Part shown: in pieces, positions 63,075 to 64,000 of the stretch
Layout: every line of letters starts with the position of its first letter
How positions within the stretch are numbered: position 1 is the first letter of the stretch
NCBI RefSeq assembly: GCF_008831285.2
Contig: NC_045144.1
Location: 15,673,858 to 15,737,857 of the forward strand
Direction of reading: 5' to 3'
Source of the DNA: Nymphaea colorata
Lineage: Eukaryota > Streptophyta > Magnoliopsida > Nymphaeales > Nymphaeaceae
Length of the DNA stretch: 64,000 nucleotides
The notes under the pieces: model-generated
Database searches by the model: none
The model's input: only the letters and a program-made list of their open reading frames with translations
Told to the model about the DNA's origin: nothing
Translations under genes and position numbers: made by a program

Positions 63075-64000
63075 TTATTGACGAGGTTAAGCTCATGAGA
63101 CCGAGGAAAGAAAGGTGAAACTTTGCTGGTGAAGGGTTAGTTGATCTTTCGGTTCCTTTACATGGTAAGTCCATCTCTGATAGCCACGATAGAAGATGAG
63201 AATGCTTTTCTTTGGTATTTGATTTTCTTATACTAGTAGGTAGCGTATGTTAATGCCAATGGAGGAAAAGCTTATATTTTTTAGGTCAAATTCAATGCAG
63301 CAAAATGTTTTCCTTGAAAACACGCGTCTTCTGCCTTTGATGCCTCTACTTTTTGAAGTGGACGTTTCCCACGGTCACCCTGGCAAAATAAAGATAAGTT
63401 GTCAGTAAACTTATGCCAGTTCAATTTCACCTTCAACCAGCTATGCTCCTTTGATAAAAGCGAGACTAGCACATCAAATATATATATATATATATATACA
63501 TATATATAGATATATATATATATATTGCAAAATAGTTCCTGTTTTGCTGTTTTTACGTAACCATATATGGCTCCATTCAAGAAGGTTTTAGTGCTTACGC
63601 CTTGCTTTTTATCTGCATCATGTGTGCGAAGATGCAAAGTTGCAAGTTAGTTAATAGCCTACAATGAACATAGTAACGATGACAATCAGTCATTTTATGG
63701 GTTTTTTTAGCAACACTAACATATTATTTACTGTCTCCTCAACCTGCCCTACAAAATGGGGCAGCTTTATGAGACACCATAACACACCATCCCATGTATC
63801 TTCCCTGTACATTCATGAAACCATAACAGCGTGTTATTGTTTCGAAACTGTCCTTTAGGTTCCGTTTGATAAACGTGAAAAGATATGCACGGTAAAATTA
63901 CAATCGTATGGCAGGAAATTTTTTTCGTGAAAAAAACTCGAACCTAGATAGTTCCGACTTTTTTGCATGTGAATTTTTCCCCATTTCAAAAAAAAAAATG
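63075..64000. other. Intergenic sequence to the window edge
   Basis: An interrupted TA tract lies at 63477-63526. AGGTTCCGTTTGATAAACG near 63857 resembles the terminus of some plant DNA transposons (GGxxCCGTTTGG type), but its partner would be outside the window. No gene is recognised. Confidence 0.4.

Overview
The window is nuclear DNA of a flowering plant. The evidence is an intact DYW-type pentatricopeptide repeat (PPR) gene, a plant-type ABCB transporter split by GT-AG introns, plant Copia and Ty3/gypsy retrotransposons, a plant mobile domain (PMD) ORF, a tRNA-derived SINE, and long (TA)n(GA)n microsatellites. The species cannot be fixed from the sequence.

Region 1 (about 1-14650) and region 3 (about 30545-40115) are two copies of one duplicated block, offset by about 30.6 kb. 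Each copy holds an array of about 930-bp tandem units with a built-in foldback, then 2.5 kb of non-coding sequence, then a single-exon PPR-DYW gene. The right-hand PPR copy (36521-38962, 813 aa) is intact. The left-hand copy is dead: a 5.1-kb Copia element (6938-12048) sits inside it with a GTTTG target duplication, and it has two further nonsense changes. Just downstream, a block of roughly 0.8-1 kb is inverted between the copies. A 350-bp MITE (13686-14035) is present only in the left copy, and the right copy keeps the matching empty site.

Region 2 (about 14650-30540), between the duplicates, is nested repetitive DNA. A decayed Ty3/gypsy element with Tat-like features carries a PMD ORF upstream of gag. 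A 771-bp non-autonomous hAT element (8-bp target duplication) is inserted in the PMD ORF. A 3.29-kb solo LTR (5-bp target duplication CCCAT) is inserted between the integrase region and the presumed 3' LTR. Minisatellite-like repeats and a (TA)40 tract follow.

Region 4 (about 40100-64000) is gene-bearing. It contains an intact intronless BTB/POZ (KCTD-like) protein gene at 43940-45331 on the minus strand. It also contains an intact 12-exon full-size ABC transporter of subfamily B at 50879-57928 on the minus strand, 1282 aa by hand-spliced exons with all junction phases consistent. Around them lie Copia scraps, a possible solo LTR, a SINE with a 16-bp target duplication, MITE-like sequence, microsatellites and one or two unidentified, possibly spliced loci. 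The three intact genes show no sign of working together: organellar RNA editing (PPR), probable ubiquitin-ligase adaptor or signalling work (BTB), and membrane transport (ABCB).
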